A model generated the notes under the pieces. That model did not search any database. It had not been told where the DNA came from and saw only the letters and a program-made list of their open reading frames with translations. Source: Strobilurus pachycystidiatus (Eukaryota > Basidiomycota > Agaricomycetes > Agaricales > Physalacriaceae). Taken from it: a stretch of DNA of 64,000 nucleotides. The stretch lies in the NCBI GenBank assembly GCA_019915135.1, contig JAHLMK010000007.1, positions 2,356,001-2,420,000 on the forward strand, in the 5' to 3' direction. Shown one piece after another: positions 46,361 through 56,498 of this stretch; position 1 is the first letter of the stretch, and every line of letters starts with the position of its first letter. The position numbers were made by a program, and so were the translations under genes.

Positions 46361-48169
46361 ATGTCTTCCTGTGGAAATCCTGCTACCGAGACTGATGCTC
46401 TTATGAAGCGTGAGGAGTATTCAGTATATGTCGGATTTGTGTCTTGAACTTTTTGCAGGTCGCCCCAAGTTTGACAAGACGAGAGACTGTGTTAAATGCA
46501 AGGAGAATGCAGGAAACATCGTCATCCGGCATGCTGTATATTGCAAGTGCGCCATGATTCATTGTGCGTAGCAATGTGCACTTACCGCTAGTATACAGAG
46601 AATGCTTTACCCCAATGATATCCTTCAAGTTCCGCAGAGGTTTGGAACCATTTGTCTCCGACACGCCTCAAGGATCGCGGCGGAAAACACTCAAGGCGTC
46701 AGGCGATCTCGTCGTCGGATTCTCAGGCGGTGTGGGATCCGCTGTCCTTCTGGACCTGGTACACCAAAGCTATTTCGCGACGCGCACCGACACCACGGGC
46801 GGGACAGACCATCCCAGAAACGAACCAATATGGTTCAAGGGCACAATATGTTATGTCGAGATCTGTAATGCCTTTCCTGGGGTACGCCATCTGTCCTTCT
46901 TCGTGCGTGGTGTCCCTGAGAAGCCTGTTAGATGCGAAACAGAACTGAGCAAGTCCGATCTGTGGCTTCAAGATATGCACCCTTGGAATTTGTGCTCTTG
47001 CATCTCGAAGATGCCTTCGATGACTCCTGGTGGGAGTCAGTCGGCGGCAGACCAAGTGTTGGCGACTTGATGGTTGACTTCTCTGATGAAGGTGTGCAAC
47101 CTCCGATGTTGTTACAAGATCACTGACTCATCGTCCATCGCCAGACTTAGCAATAACCACCGGAACTACCACCACTCTTAAGAGCACTCCTCTAGTCCGC
47201 CTTCGCTCATTCCTATCAACCCTGCCGACTCAAACCGCCATATCGAGGGCTGTCCCTACTCTCGTTCGCCTTCTTCTCTTGTACACCGCCAGAGCGAGTG
47301 GATCATCACATCTGCTTCTCGGAACGTCTCTAACATCGCTCTCCATGTCTCTCATTTCGTCGATATCCCAAGGAGCTGGATTCGTTGTCCGAGAGGAAGC
47401 GCAGGAGGAGTGGAAGGGCGTCCGCATGCTCAAGCCGATACGGATCGTTCGACCTCTTCGGGACGTTGGTATGAAAGAGTGCGCGGCGTGGGCGTGGTGG
47501 GGCGGTCTGAGCGTCATCAGGAAGGAAAAGATACCCGGGAGTGCACAGGACATTGCTGCTTTAACCAAAGGTGGGCGATGCTCAATATCTCATCGAAGTT
47601 TGGGGTCTCATCATCACACTCACACAAGAATTCATTGTCGGCTTAGAGAAGGATTACCCTTCTACTGTTTCTACCATTGCGAGGACATGTGGCAAATTGG
47701 CACCCAAGCGTGGCTCAATCAAGGCATGCGCGCTTTGTGAACGGTAAAGACTCTACTCATGCAGTCGTCTTCGTTTGTTGACGCCCCTCTCAGGCCAGTC
47801 CAAGAAGGTATCGAACATTGGAAGTCCAAAACTTCTTTACGATCACTGTCAGTCATAGACAAGAAGGAATCAGTCGAATCACCGTGGCTCTCACTACACC
47901 TCTGTTATTCCTGCTATACGACCTTGACAAGCAGGAGCAGCCGCGGGGCAGTTAATACGGGTAGTGCCCCCGTTTCGCTCCCAGTTTGGGTCAAGGCATA
48001 TCTATCGCATACCATGTTGACGGCGCCTTCGACGGACGATCCAACGGCGACAAAGACCGACGAACTTCCTCAGTCTGGCGAGACAGAGATATGGCAGACA
48101 CGGAAACTCAAAGAAGAGGAGATGAAACACTCCATCGGGACGTTCTTGCTTGACGACAATGTTTCTTGA
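46361..48169 (+). CDS. NCS2: Cytoplasmic tRNA 2-thiolation protein 2 (CTU2/NCS2)
   Basis: Partner of CTU1/NCS6 in making the 2-thio group of mcm5s2U34 in tRNA-Lys/Glu/Gln. MSSCGNPATETDALMKR splices to RPKFDKTRDCVKCKENAGN (CxxC zinc-type pair), then HAVYC and ECFTPMISFKFRR. The PP-loop pyrophosphatase motif is VVGFSGGVGSAVLLDLV. Then come RYAPLEFVLLHLEDAFD, SSHLLLGTSLTSLSMSLIS, GFVVREEAQEEWKGVRMLKPIR and, in the last exons, KACALCERPVQEG, which supplies a second Cys pair. It ends DDNVS. About seven introns. Order and motif content match Ncs2. Confidence 0.92.
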
Positions 48170-48463
48170 TCGACTATCTGCAGATCGTCACTGCCACAGG
48201 CTAGCCTAGCCACCGCAACAGGTGGGTATACACCGGGACCCACAGGCAATCGGTCATGGGCCATCCGCTCTTGTTTTCTCTAGATGGCGTTGTTGTTCCC
48301 CTTGTATCCCTACATGTTTCCTTCCTTTATAGCCCGCTGTGGTCTCTCATTGTACTATTCCTGGCCTGTGATCGTCATTACCGGTACCTTTGGCCATCCA
48401 AAAGTATAGAAAAGGAGACAATTCGCAAGTACTTATGCCGTTCATCATCCTCACAGCACATAT

Positions 48464-49087
48464 ATGGCTTATCCCAATCTCCAGCGATGGCCGCACTTCA
48501 AAGTCGTTCCCCTGTACACATCCGACCCACAGATGCTCGATGCCATATTTTCCGCAAGCTACATCCACAACTATGCCTCACAATCACCCTCGCAATCACC
48601 CACTTTCCCATTCTCTTCCCTGGAATTCTTCCCGAGCTACCTCTCTGAGCGTCCGCGACTTGCCTACCGGCTGCGGTACGCAGGATGGTACACAGCATTG
48701 AACCATGACTTTGCCAAATCGACGAAGAGGCTCCTTGTCCGATATGGGCTCAGAGCAGCAAGGCTTCTCTACTGTCCTGCTTTCACGCCTCATCACTCTT
48801 CTATGAGAATCCTCGTTCCCATTCTAGGCGTCGAATGTCCACTGAATGTGATCGCGTCGCGTTCCGGCCCCGTCACTGTATTGGACGTATTCGCGGCTAT
48901 CCATCAGTTCTTGATGCTGCCCGTGCATCCATGGATGGTTCAAGACATGATGAGCCAGGGCATTAGTACACGCGTCAAAGCATCGCTTCGAAGATTGAGG
49001 CAGATGGATTTGTTAGATGGGCGGACGAAATTCGCAGGCCTCTCAATGAAGCTACACACCCAGGAATGGCTTCTACAGCTGAAATAA
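48464..49087 (+). CDS. DUF6699-like protein, single exon
   Basis: 207 residues, no intron. The C-terminal half (GVECPLNVIASRSGPVTVLDVFAAIHQFL, then RLRQMDLLDGRTKFAGLSM and TQEWLLQL) has the shape of the DUF6699 domain frequent in Agaricomycetes: a VTVxDVxxAI segment followed by a GxTxFxGL strand. No signal peptide or membrane span. Function unknown. The N-terminal part is Pro/Ser-rich. The 294 bases before it (48170-48463) contain no other gene. Confidence 0.6.
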   Translation: MAYPNLQRWPHFKVVPLYTSDPQMLDAIFSASYIHNYASQSPSQSPTFPFSSLEFFPSYLSERPRLAYRLRYAGWYTALNHDFAKSTKRLLVRYGLRAARLLYCPAFTPHHSSMRILVPILGVECPLNVIASRSGPVTVLDVFAAIHQFLMLPVHPWMVQDMMSQGISTRVKASLRRLRQMDLLDGRTKFAGLSMKLHTQEWLLQLK

Positions 49088-49216
49088 TGTCCACGCCGCA
49101 CTAAATTTTAGTGAATATCTCATTCGCTATATAATCACGGATTGTCGACACTCTGTACAAATCATCGTAAGTCCCATGCTCATTATCGAATAGTACACAA
49201 ATCGTGATGTTCGTTA

Positions 49217-51076
49217 CTATAGGTCTTGTAAAATGCGTTGAATAACGTCCTCATTGGCCTGCCAAACATCCTTCTTGAAATCTGAAAAGCTCTTGGTGTC
49301 CCTTGTCCATCCACGTCGTAACATCCGGTAGACCGCCTCCTTTACCGAATAATGGTACTGTGTTCCGTTCCCCTGAAAACTGCCAGAGCGCAAAGCGCGA
49401 ATGGCGGCAATTTCACCTATAGCAGCGGGGCGTGTTATCACAGTCCGTTTATCGTCGGCATATGTGTAGGACTGCTTCATGCGCTCGGTCACAAGGATGG
49501 GTATCTAACAAGCGGTGAATCGGTGAAAGCAGATGGGATGGATCTTCGCTCACGTCGCACTCAAGGGCCATGGCAAAGGTAGAGCTGGCTTGAGCATCGT
49601 AATACCCGAAGTCGGCAAAGGCGGGCAGACATATGTCCATTTTCCCCATGAGGGAGAAGAAATCTGAAGCGCGGGTCATATCAGAATAGAAGAACCAGGG
49701 GGTTTATGGCCGCGTACCAAGGTAGTCGAGGCCGGTGTGTATACTGATAACGTTCTTCAACTCTTCGGGAATCTCAAGGTACCCAGACCCAAGGAGATAT
49801 AGGTGAAAGGCACTCGATTCTTGTTCCTCGTCCACTTCATACGCCACTTGGCCTTCTTCCCTCCACCTATATCCCCATATTCGGGGATCGTCTACAGGAT
49901 TGAGATAACTGGCAGAATGATTGATGATATAGCGCCTTACCAGCGAGGGAATGTATCAAGTCGGTAAAGATCTGTAAATAGTTCCGCCGTCCCAACGTGA
50001 AGCTTCCTTGTATCACGGCGTGTGATAATATATGTGTCGAACGCGTTGGCAGATTCGGAACATCCAGGATGGGGACGTGGACATCGATGGGTATGTATTC
50101 GTATCCTGCGGATTGCACGTCAATATCGTTACTATCTGCCAGGATATTGAATGCGCGGCGGAAGCTGTGGCCCACACTAGAGATTTCCACGGATCAGGAT
50201 TAGGATTCAGTCTTTGACGTGCGTAACCACTAGGACGAACTGTTGTGAAATGGGCAGCAGACGGATAGCGTCTCGACGTGCCCATTCTTTGATGGCAGGC
50301 TGCCATCCAGTATCCTGCCGACATGGGTGATGAGGAGACCATGATGATGATAATGATGATGTATGGGCGTGCTCACTTGAACATTGTGGACGACGCATAC
50401 GAGCTTGAACTTCCTATCCTCGCTTAAAGCGTCCCAAGCAGCGAGCAGCTCCCCATTTGCGGGCTCTTTCAAACTGCCAATGACCTTTCAGCGATAGCTA
50501 CAAGGCAGGTGAGAGGTACCCACTCGATCTATATAATCAAGCTCAGTGGCGCTTGACAATGGAACAAGCGATATCGCATACCTCACAAGTTCCTAATACA
50601 ACCAAGTCGATTTGTGTGTTCTCCGTGGCGCTCAAAATATCTGGCACTAGGTCCCGAGGGTCACGGTAGGTACCACGATAGAGCCCGAAGTCTTCGACCA
50701 CTTTCTGGAAGCCAAAACCGAAAGGTGCGCCTGCATAAACCTGGACATGTCCTTGTGTGGAACTCCTCTTAAACACGCGTTCGATAGTCCAAACAACAGC
50801 CATGTATACATCGAAGTGGGGTCCAAATGAAGATGCTACGGCGATGTTCTTCCGCTTCAGTCCGGTGGTCAATGGCAGTATTTCATCGGAGAGACTGTCC
50901 AGTGCTATGTCATCTGCAGTCCCTGGTCTTGGACAATCCGTCGAATGGAAGCTGCTCAGACCGACGAGACCCAGATGGGAATCACGATCTTTGAAAGTGG
51001 CAAAGAGACCCAAGAGGAGAATAACAAGGAGGAGTATGACCGAGATATGCAATGATTTGTGCTGCCAGCAGAACAT
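49217..51076 (-). CDS. Putative single-pass membrane glycosyltransferase-like protein
   Basis: MFCWQHKSLHISVILLLVILLLGLFATF is a cytosolic stub plus one membrane helix, giving type II topology. The lumenal part has KRKNIAVASSFGPHFDVYMAVVW, HVQVYAGAPFGFGFQKVV and DLVVLGTCEVCD, resembling the first Rossmann half of a GT-B protein. Later exons give WDALSEDRKFKLVCVVHNV, HVPILDVPNLP, GSFTLGRRNYLQIFTDL and, near the end, MDICLPAFADFGYYDAQASSTFAMALEC joined across an intron to VTERMKQSYTYADDKRTVIT. This last piece looks like a GT-B donor-site region (ExxS/A helix). About seven introns. No named orthologue comes to mind; glycosyltransferase activity is inferred from layout. Confidence 0.6.
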
Positions 51077-52378
51077 GGTGGCCTTCTTGAGGATGAGGCC
51101 AAGTTCTGGAAGGTTGGGCTTTGGAAGAAACGACTAGATGTGTTACTGGGCGCTCGAATTATATACAAACACACCAGGAGATCAGTGTGACATAAGTATC
51201 AAATGAGCACCGCGCTGAGCGCTCAGAGGAGATAAAATTTCTCGTTCTGGGATCCAGCGGTTGACTTGTTTCACGGCGGATTGGCGTTGGCAGTGCTTAG
51301 CTCTGCTTCATGTAGAAAGCTTTCGGCTGGAAGACCGCTAAGTACAATCACTGCCCATATGCACTGTCAGTAAATGACCAGACGAAACCAATGGGTAAGT
51401 TACTTATCTTGGCGTGTGATTGGTGGCGATTTTCTCACCACGATCGACTTAGGCCGAGTTGAATGTCAGACTTTGAGAAGACATATCACGGCATCGGTGG
51501 CTGCTTCAGAGATTTGGGTGCTGGAGGCAATTAATCGACTCGGAGACAGAAAGGACCTTGGGTACATTAAAACTCCCGACCTCTCACAGCATCGTCACAT
51601 CGATCCTTATCACCACATGAAAGGGCAAGGGCTCTCTGATCTTCTCTGATGCAGACGGGTCATGAAGATGGTGATGGTTGGAACCAGGTTTGGACTGGGG
51701 GCGCAGTGGTAACGAGTAGATAAGATTGCTCGGTCCGAGCACCGATCGCGTCTCTTCCGAGTCCAAATTTGGTGAACGCGCACCCGGACACCGCCTTCTC
51801 GGCGCGCGCCTCCAATGAAATTAAGCGACGGATTCCGACCCCACCTCTTCTGTCGATCGACGCTGATTGTCTCTGAGGCGCTCTTGTCGAGTCTCCAAAC
51901 CATCGTCATCTGGATGACTCTATTTGGCCGTAGCCCGTACTCTGGTCAGACTGTAGGGTTGTACTGTATTGGGTGTTATGAGTGAGTGAGAGGGCAGAAT
52001 AAATTGCGGAATCCTTGTGACACGACGCTCATCCTTACAGTTTCTACCACATCTTTACAACCAGGCGCTGTGTGGGCTCAAGTCGATGATTGGGTGGCCG
52101 TCTCGTCCCAATGATGAAGACCTCCTTCAAGTTGTACCGGGATTCATTTCGACTATCTAGTACTCGAGAAATAACACAAGTTCAAGCCTGATCGCCCATA
52201 CAACGTTACATTGAAAGCTACGCGGATGCTCATGATGCACCAACATAATTTACGGCCATCGCGGTCTGCTACGTAGTCTACATTCGAGGTGGCGAGCTAC
52301 AGTATCTGATTTGATCCGCCGATCAAAATGATCCAACTAGTCTAGCATGCGGCGTGGATCTCTTCCTTCCAAACAATC
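51077..52378. other. Long intergenic stretch (1.3 kb)
   Basis: 5' flanks of the glycosyltransferase-like gene (-) and the uridine kinase gene (+). Opposing open frames at 51374-51909 overlap each other and have no domain. No RNA gene or transposon ends were seen. Confidence 0.4.
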
Positions 52379-54553
52379 ATGTCGGACGGACTTAGGGCGC
52401 ATGATTTTGCCTACAACAGAGCTGACCCGCCACGTCGACCGTCTGTCCTGGCACTGGAGGCGAAAAAGAACACTATCCTCGTTTCCCATGGACGGCCGCC
52501 ATGGTACGCTTTGGTCGTGTGCATATCTCTAGGCAGTGATTGACGAGATGATCTCAGGTATGGCGAGGACGGAAGGCGAAAGACGGACGCATTCGTCATA
52601 GCAGTCGCTGGTGCGCCCGGCATCGTCCTCATCATCGTCTGTTGTAATCTTATCGGGGTCGTACAGGTGGCTCGGGCAGCGGAAAGGTCTGCATGTGCCG
52701 ATCTTGACGCTATTTCACACATAACTCCCACACAAAGACACATGTTGCCAGACAGATTATCAGTAAACTTGGGAACATCCCGAGCATCGTGATCCTTTCT
52801 CAAGTACGAGGCCAACATGTCCTCGCATGTCAATCTCATCGCCTTCGCAGGATAGCTTCTACAAACGTCACACACCGGAGGAAATCGCACTGGCCAACGC
52901 AAGCATGTTCGACTTCGACCATCCTGACGCTATTGACATGCCCATGTTCGCTGCTGTACGTCATGCATATACCGTTCATGATGGACAATGCTCATGCCCG
53001 AGTCGAGACAGTGTCTGTCAGACCTGAAAGCATGTCGACAATCCAATATTCCTGTTTACTCCTTTGCCGAACACCAGCGCTTATCTGAAACCAAGTATTT
53101 GTATGGAGCGTCGGTCATCATTGGTACAAATTCAGACTTCTATCTTCAATCCAGCGGCTCAGTGCGTTACAGCGGAGGGTATAATGGCTTTGCAGGATCC
53201 AGCGTTGCGGTCGTTGTATGATCTCAAGGTTTATCTCACCATTGTTTAGTGTCAATCTGGAAGCTTACAATGCGCAGGTATTCGTACAATGTGATTCGGA
53301 CCTCATGTTGGCGCGTCGAATTACAAGAGACGTGAAGGAACGTGGTCGCGACGTGAACGGGATTTTAGAGCAGTATTTGCGCTATGTCAAACCTTCGTAC
53401 GACAACTTTGTGCAGCCCACGGCTGCCCATGCCGACATTGTACGTCTATCACTCACCACTTTCTTGTCTTTTATGAAATGTATCCCTAGATTGTGCCCGG
53501 TTCCAACAACGCTGTCGCCATCGAGCTCATTACCACACACATCCAACGCCAGATGCAAGAACGGGCCAGCCGCTTTCGCCAGAAAATGGCTATTCCACGC
53601 CTGTACGGTGCTTCCGGCGCCTCCACTCCGGAGGTCGTCTTGGAGGACTTAGATCTGGACGTTGTGAAATCAACCCCCCAGATACAGGGTATATTCACAA
53701 TTCTGCGCTCTCAAGATTCCTCTAGAGAAGACTTCGTCTTTTTTGTCAATCGGCTCTCTACAATTCTGGTCGAGTATGCCATGCGACATCTCCCTTACGC
53801 GCCGAAGACTGTGATGACTCCGACACGCGCTCTATCTCATGGCAAGGAGCTTGATGCGCAGGTACTCCTCTTTCTGGTGGCGCCTCCTCTCAATTCGCTC
53901 ACTGCGCCTCGTAGTATGTATGCGGTGTTTGTGTACAGCGCTCGTGCGTCGAACTCATCCTTCCCATTCACTGATTAAACTCGGCCGACCAGAGGTGGCG
54001 CCCTTGAACGAGGATTCCTGAGAGTCCTCAATGACGTTCCTGTCGGATCCTTATTGGTCCAGTCGGATTCAAGTACTGCTGAACCCTTACTGCTCCAAGT
54101 CAAGCTGCCTGTATACATACGCAATCGCAGCACCGCGAAAGACACTTACGTCTTTCTACTTGATGCTCAGGTATGAATGACTTCGTCTGGGTATTACTCT
54201 TGCTATCGCCATCGGCTCACGTCGGCGTAGATTGGAACAGGTGCTGCAGCGTTCATGGCCATCCGAATTTTGCTCGACCACGGAGTGCGTCAAGATCACA
54301 TTATCTTCGTCACCTTCCTGGTAGCTCGCGGAGGTGGGATCTCCGTCCTCAGACGTGCCTTCCCAGACGTCAAGATTGTCTGCGGTGCTGTAGATGACGA
54401 GATGGAGGAAGGTTGGCTAACAGATGAAAGCAGCGGCGGGAGAGGGCGGCAGGTCTGGATTATGCAGCCAGGGATGGGACAGATAGGTAATATTCACTAG
54501 TCACTGACTCGCCCAGATGCTAATACTCATCAGGCGACCGGTATTACCTGTAA
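52379..54553 (+). CDS. URK1: Uridine kinase with C-terminal UPRT-like domain (URK1)
   Basis: Pyrimidine salvage: phosphorylates uridine/cytidine to UMP/CMP. The start MSDGLRAHDFAYNRA leads to ILVSHGRPPWYGEDGRR and, over introns, FVIAVAGGSGSGKTHVARQI (Walker A GGSGSGK, spliced between G and G and again after K). Then come SIVILSQDSFYKRHTPEE, FDFDHPDAIDMP, a short segment with VFVQCDSDLMLARRITRDVKERGRD and VKPSYDNFVQPTAAHADI. The C-terminal UPRT-like half has IFTILRSQDSSREDFVFF, CGVCVQRSGGALERGFLRV, VFLLDAQIGTGAAAFMAIR and VTFLVARGGGISVLRRAFP. The last intron joins GQIG to DRYYL at 54553. The PRPP-binding loop is DAQIGTG rather than DPxxATG, so transferase activity is doubtful, as in yeast Urk1. 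Confidence 0.9.
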
Positions 54554-55150
54554 CATTCCTGGTTTCACATATCTGCAATTGGTTGTCAACACAAGCCTAC
54601 AGACACTGTGCTTTGTCGACTCGGCATCTCTAGTATTGTCAGTGCATAGTGCTAAAATTATAATAAGTTCCGGCAAGTGGCTCGTCCGGACCTCGCGGGC
54701 CACATCAGCCATTGCGCGGGTCTCACTGCGGTGGCTCTCCGACACCACTGACCAGCCTGAAATGGGGTATGCGTTCCTGTTTAGTGTCACGCGCTTTCTT
54801 CATCATTGGAAGGAACGGGAAACGGACCCTGGAGCCAAGAGTTGGCGCGACGCAAATTTGGTATTACCTAGTCTTCCATCTCACCAGACTTGTCGGTTGT
54901 ATATACTGACATTCTACAACTCCAAATACACTGAGCCACGCTTCTTTGGCGTCAGATGTTATACGTTGGCGCTCATGTGACCGTTCCACTCAGCTGTTCG
55001 CACCTTCGAGATGGATATTGATGCCGTTTGTATTTCAATTTTGGACATGACAACATGACGGGCCGGCCCCCCTTACCTCGTGGTACAACTCCAGGACGCG
55101 TTATAAAGTCATGTCTGGGGAAATGTGGGGAAGCCCAGCAGAACCAGAAG
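54554..55150. other. Intergenic
   Basis: Between the uridine kinase and the esterase. A 133-codon frame at 54579-54980 has no domain, signal or homology I recognise and reads like chance. A GC-poor leader precedes the esterase ATG. Confidence 0.4.
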
Positions 55151-56147
55151 ATGCTCGCATTCAGCCTCCTCGCTTCCCTGTTCCTCACCACCAATGCCTT
55201 GAGAATCACGCCGAGGACGTCTTTCGTACTTATTGGCGACAGTACGACTGCGAACGGGTTAGTTTGTCCTGTGTATTCTGACTGCGGCAGCCCTCTCTAA
55301 CGCAAGCTTAGCACGACTCCCAATAGCGGTGGCTGGGGGAACGGGTTCTGTGGATCCACCAACGAGACTGAGCCCATGCCATCCTCCCTTCTACCCAATA
55401 CCGTGTGCATCAATACTGCGCACAACGGCGCAACCACCGGATCATTCGTGGCGGATGGTTTTTGGAACATCTCAGGTACGTCTTGGAAGCGACACGTTTT
55501 TCGTTCCATGCTGATCACTATATATACGACAGTCGCCGCCATCAAAGCTGAGGTGGCCAAAGGCCACCGCACGTTTGCCACTATCCAATTCGGACATAAC
55601 GACATGAAAATCGCCGATCCCGAGTCCATGGGCGCCAACATGACTGTCATGGTTCAGCAGATTCGCGCACTTGGAGCAGAGCCAATCCTAGTGACGAGTT
55701 TGACGCGAAGGTCCTTCCGAGCCAACGGTACCATCGCGGACACTCTCCAGCCTTGGGCGGACGAGACTATCCTCGTTGCCAAGGAGCAAAAAACACACGT
55801 TCTTGATCTGCATGCTACTTCCATAGCTTACTGCGAGGCCATCGGGCCGGACGCTGCTCATCGTCTGAACCGTCTTGAGGCCGATAACACTCGTAAGTCA
55901 ACAGTTGGAGTTCGTTGACCTTGACTCATGGAATCATGCTTCCAGACCTCAATGCTAACGGAACCATCGTCTTTGGAAGGTAAGCGTTCATGGCTCTTAA
56001 GCGGCCGTCTACCTCATTTTGACTCCTCTTGAACAATGTAGAATGGTTGCCGATCTCATGAAGAAGAGTTTCCCTCTGGGCTTCCTCCCCATCATCCCCA
56101 ATCCACCACTCACGTACAACATAACTCACGGGATCGCTTCTTACTAG
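55151..56147 (+). CDS. Secreted SGNH-fold esterase (rhamnogalacturonan acetylesterase-like, CE12 type)
   Basis: MLAFSLLASLFLTTNALRI is a signal peptide. The SGNH blocks are: I, FVLIGDSTTANG (nucleophile Ser); II, GWGNGF (oxyanion Gly); III, TIQFGHNDMK (Asn); V, DNTHLNANG. In the last, the His codon is assembled across an intron (about 55893-55945: ...ACTC|GTAAGT ... CCAG|AC), giving the family's D-x-T-H-L. It also has NTAHNGATTGSFVADGFW, as in pectin-directed acetylesterases. Five or six introns. It ends at 56147 with ITHGIASY. An upstream in-frame Met at 55028 would destroy the signal peptide and is not used. It probably deacetylates plant cell-wall pectin outside the cell; substrate inferred. 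Confidence 0.9.
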
Positions 56148-56498
56148 GCCTACCAACACACTCCATGTCGGTGACTGATACTTAGTAGGTAAGTTAGGAT
56201 ATGATGTATTAATAAGCGGGGTACGGTCGAGAAATTGGTTAACAATGAACGATGACGGAAAATATACAGTATGATGGATCCTCCATGCCTGATAGGCTGT
56301 GTGATGCTAGTGATAGTGATGACTGATATACATGTCCATGGTGAAAGTCCGGAAAGGACTGGAAGAGAATGATGATGGCCTGGGGCCTGTGGGCAGGAAG
56401 AATTCTAAAGAACAGCCCCGCTGAGAGTCGGATGACACGCAGCTAATGAACTGGAGATGTTGGAACCTGCCGCGCAAAGGATCAGCTCACGGAGGACC
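56148..56498. other. Convergent 3' region
   Basis: 3' ends of the esterase and the exchanger genes; rich in GATGATG-type runs near 56240-56380. No gene seen. Confidence 0.45.

Noticed and set aside
54579..54980. 133-codon frame downstream of the uridine kinase
   Set aside because: It has no signal peptide, domain or coding-like composition, and sits where the kinase 3' end is expected.
55028..55150. In-frame upstream Met for the SGNH esterase
   Set aside because: It would put about 41 hydrophilic residues before the signal peptide; the ATG at 55151 gives a standard secretory start.
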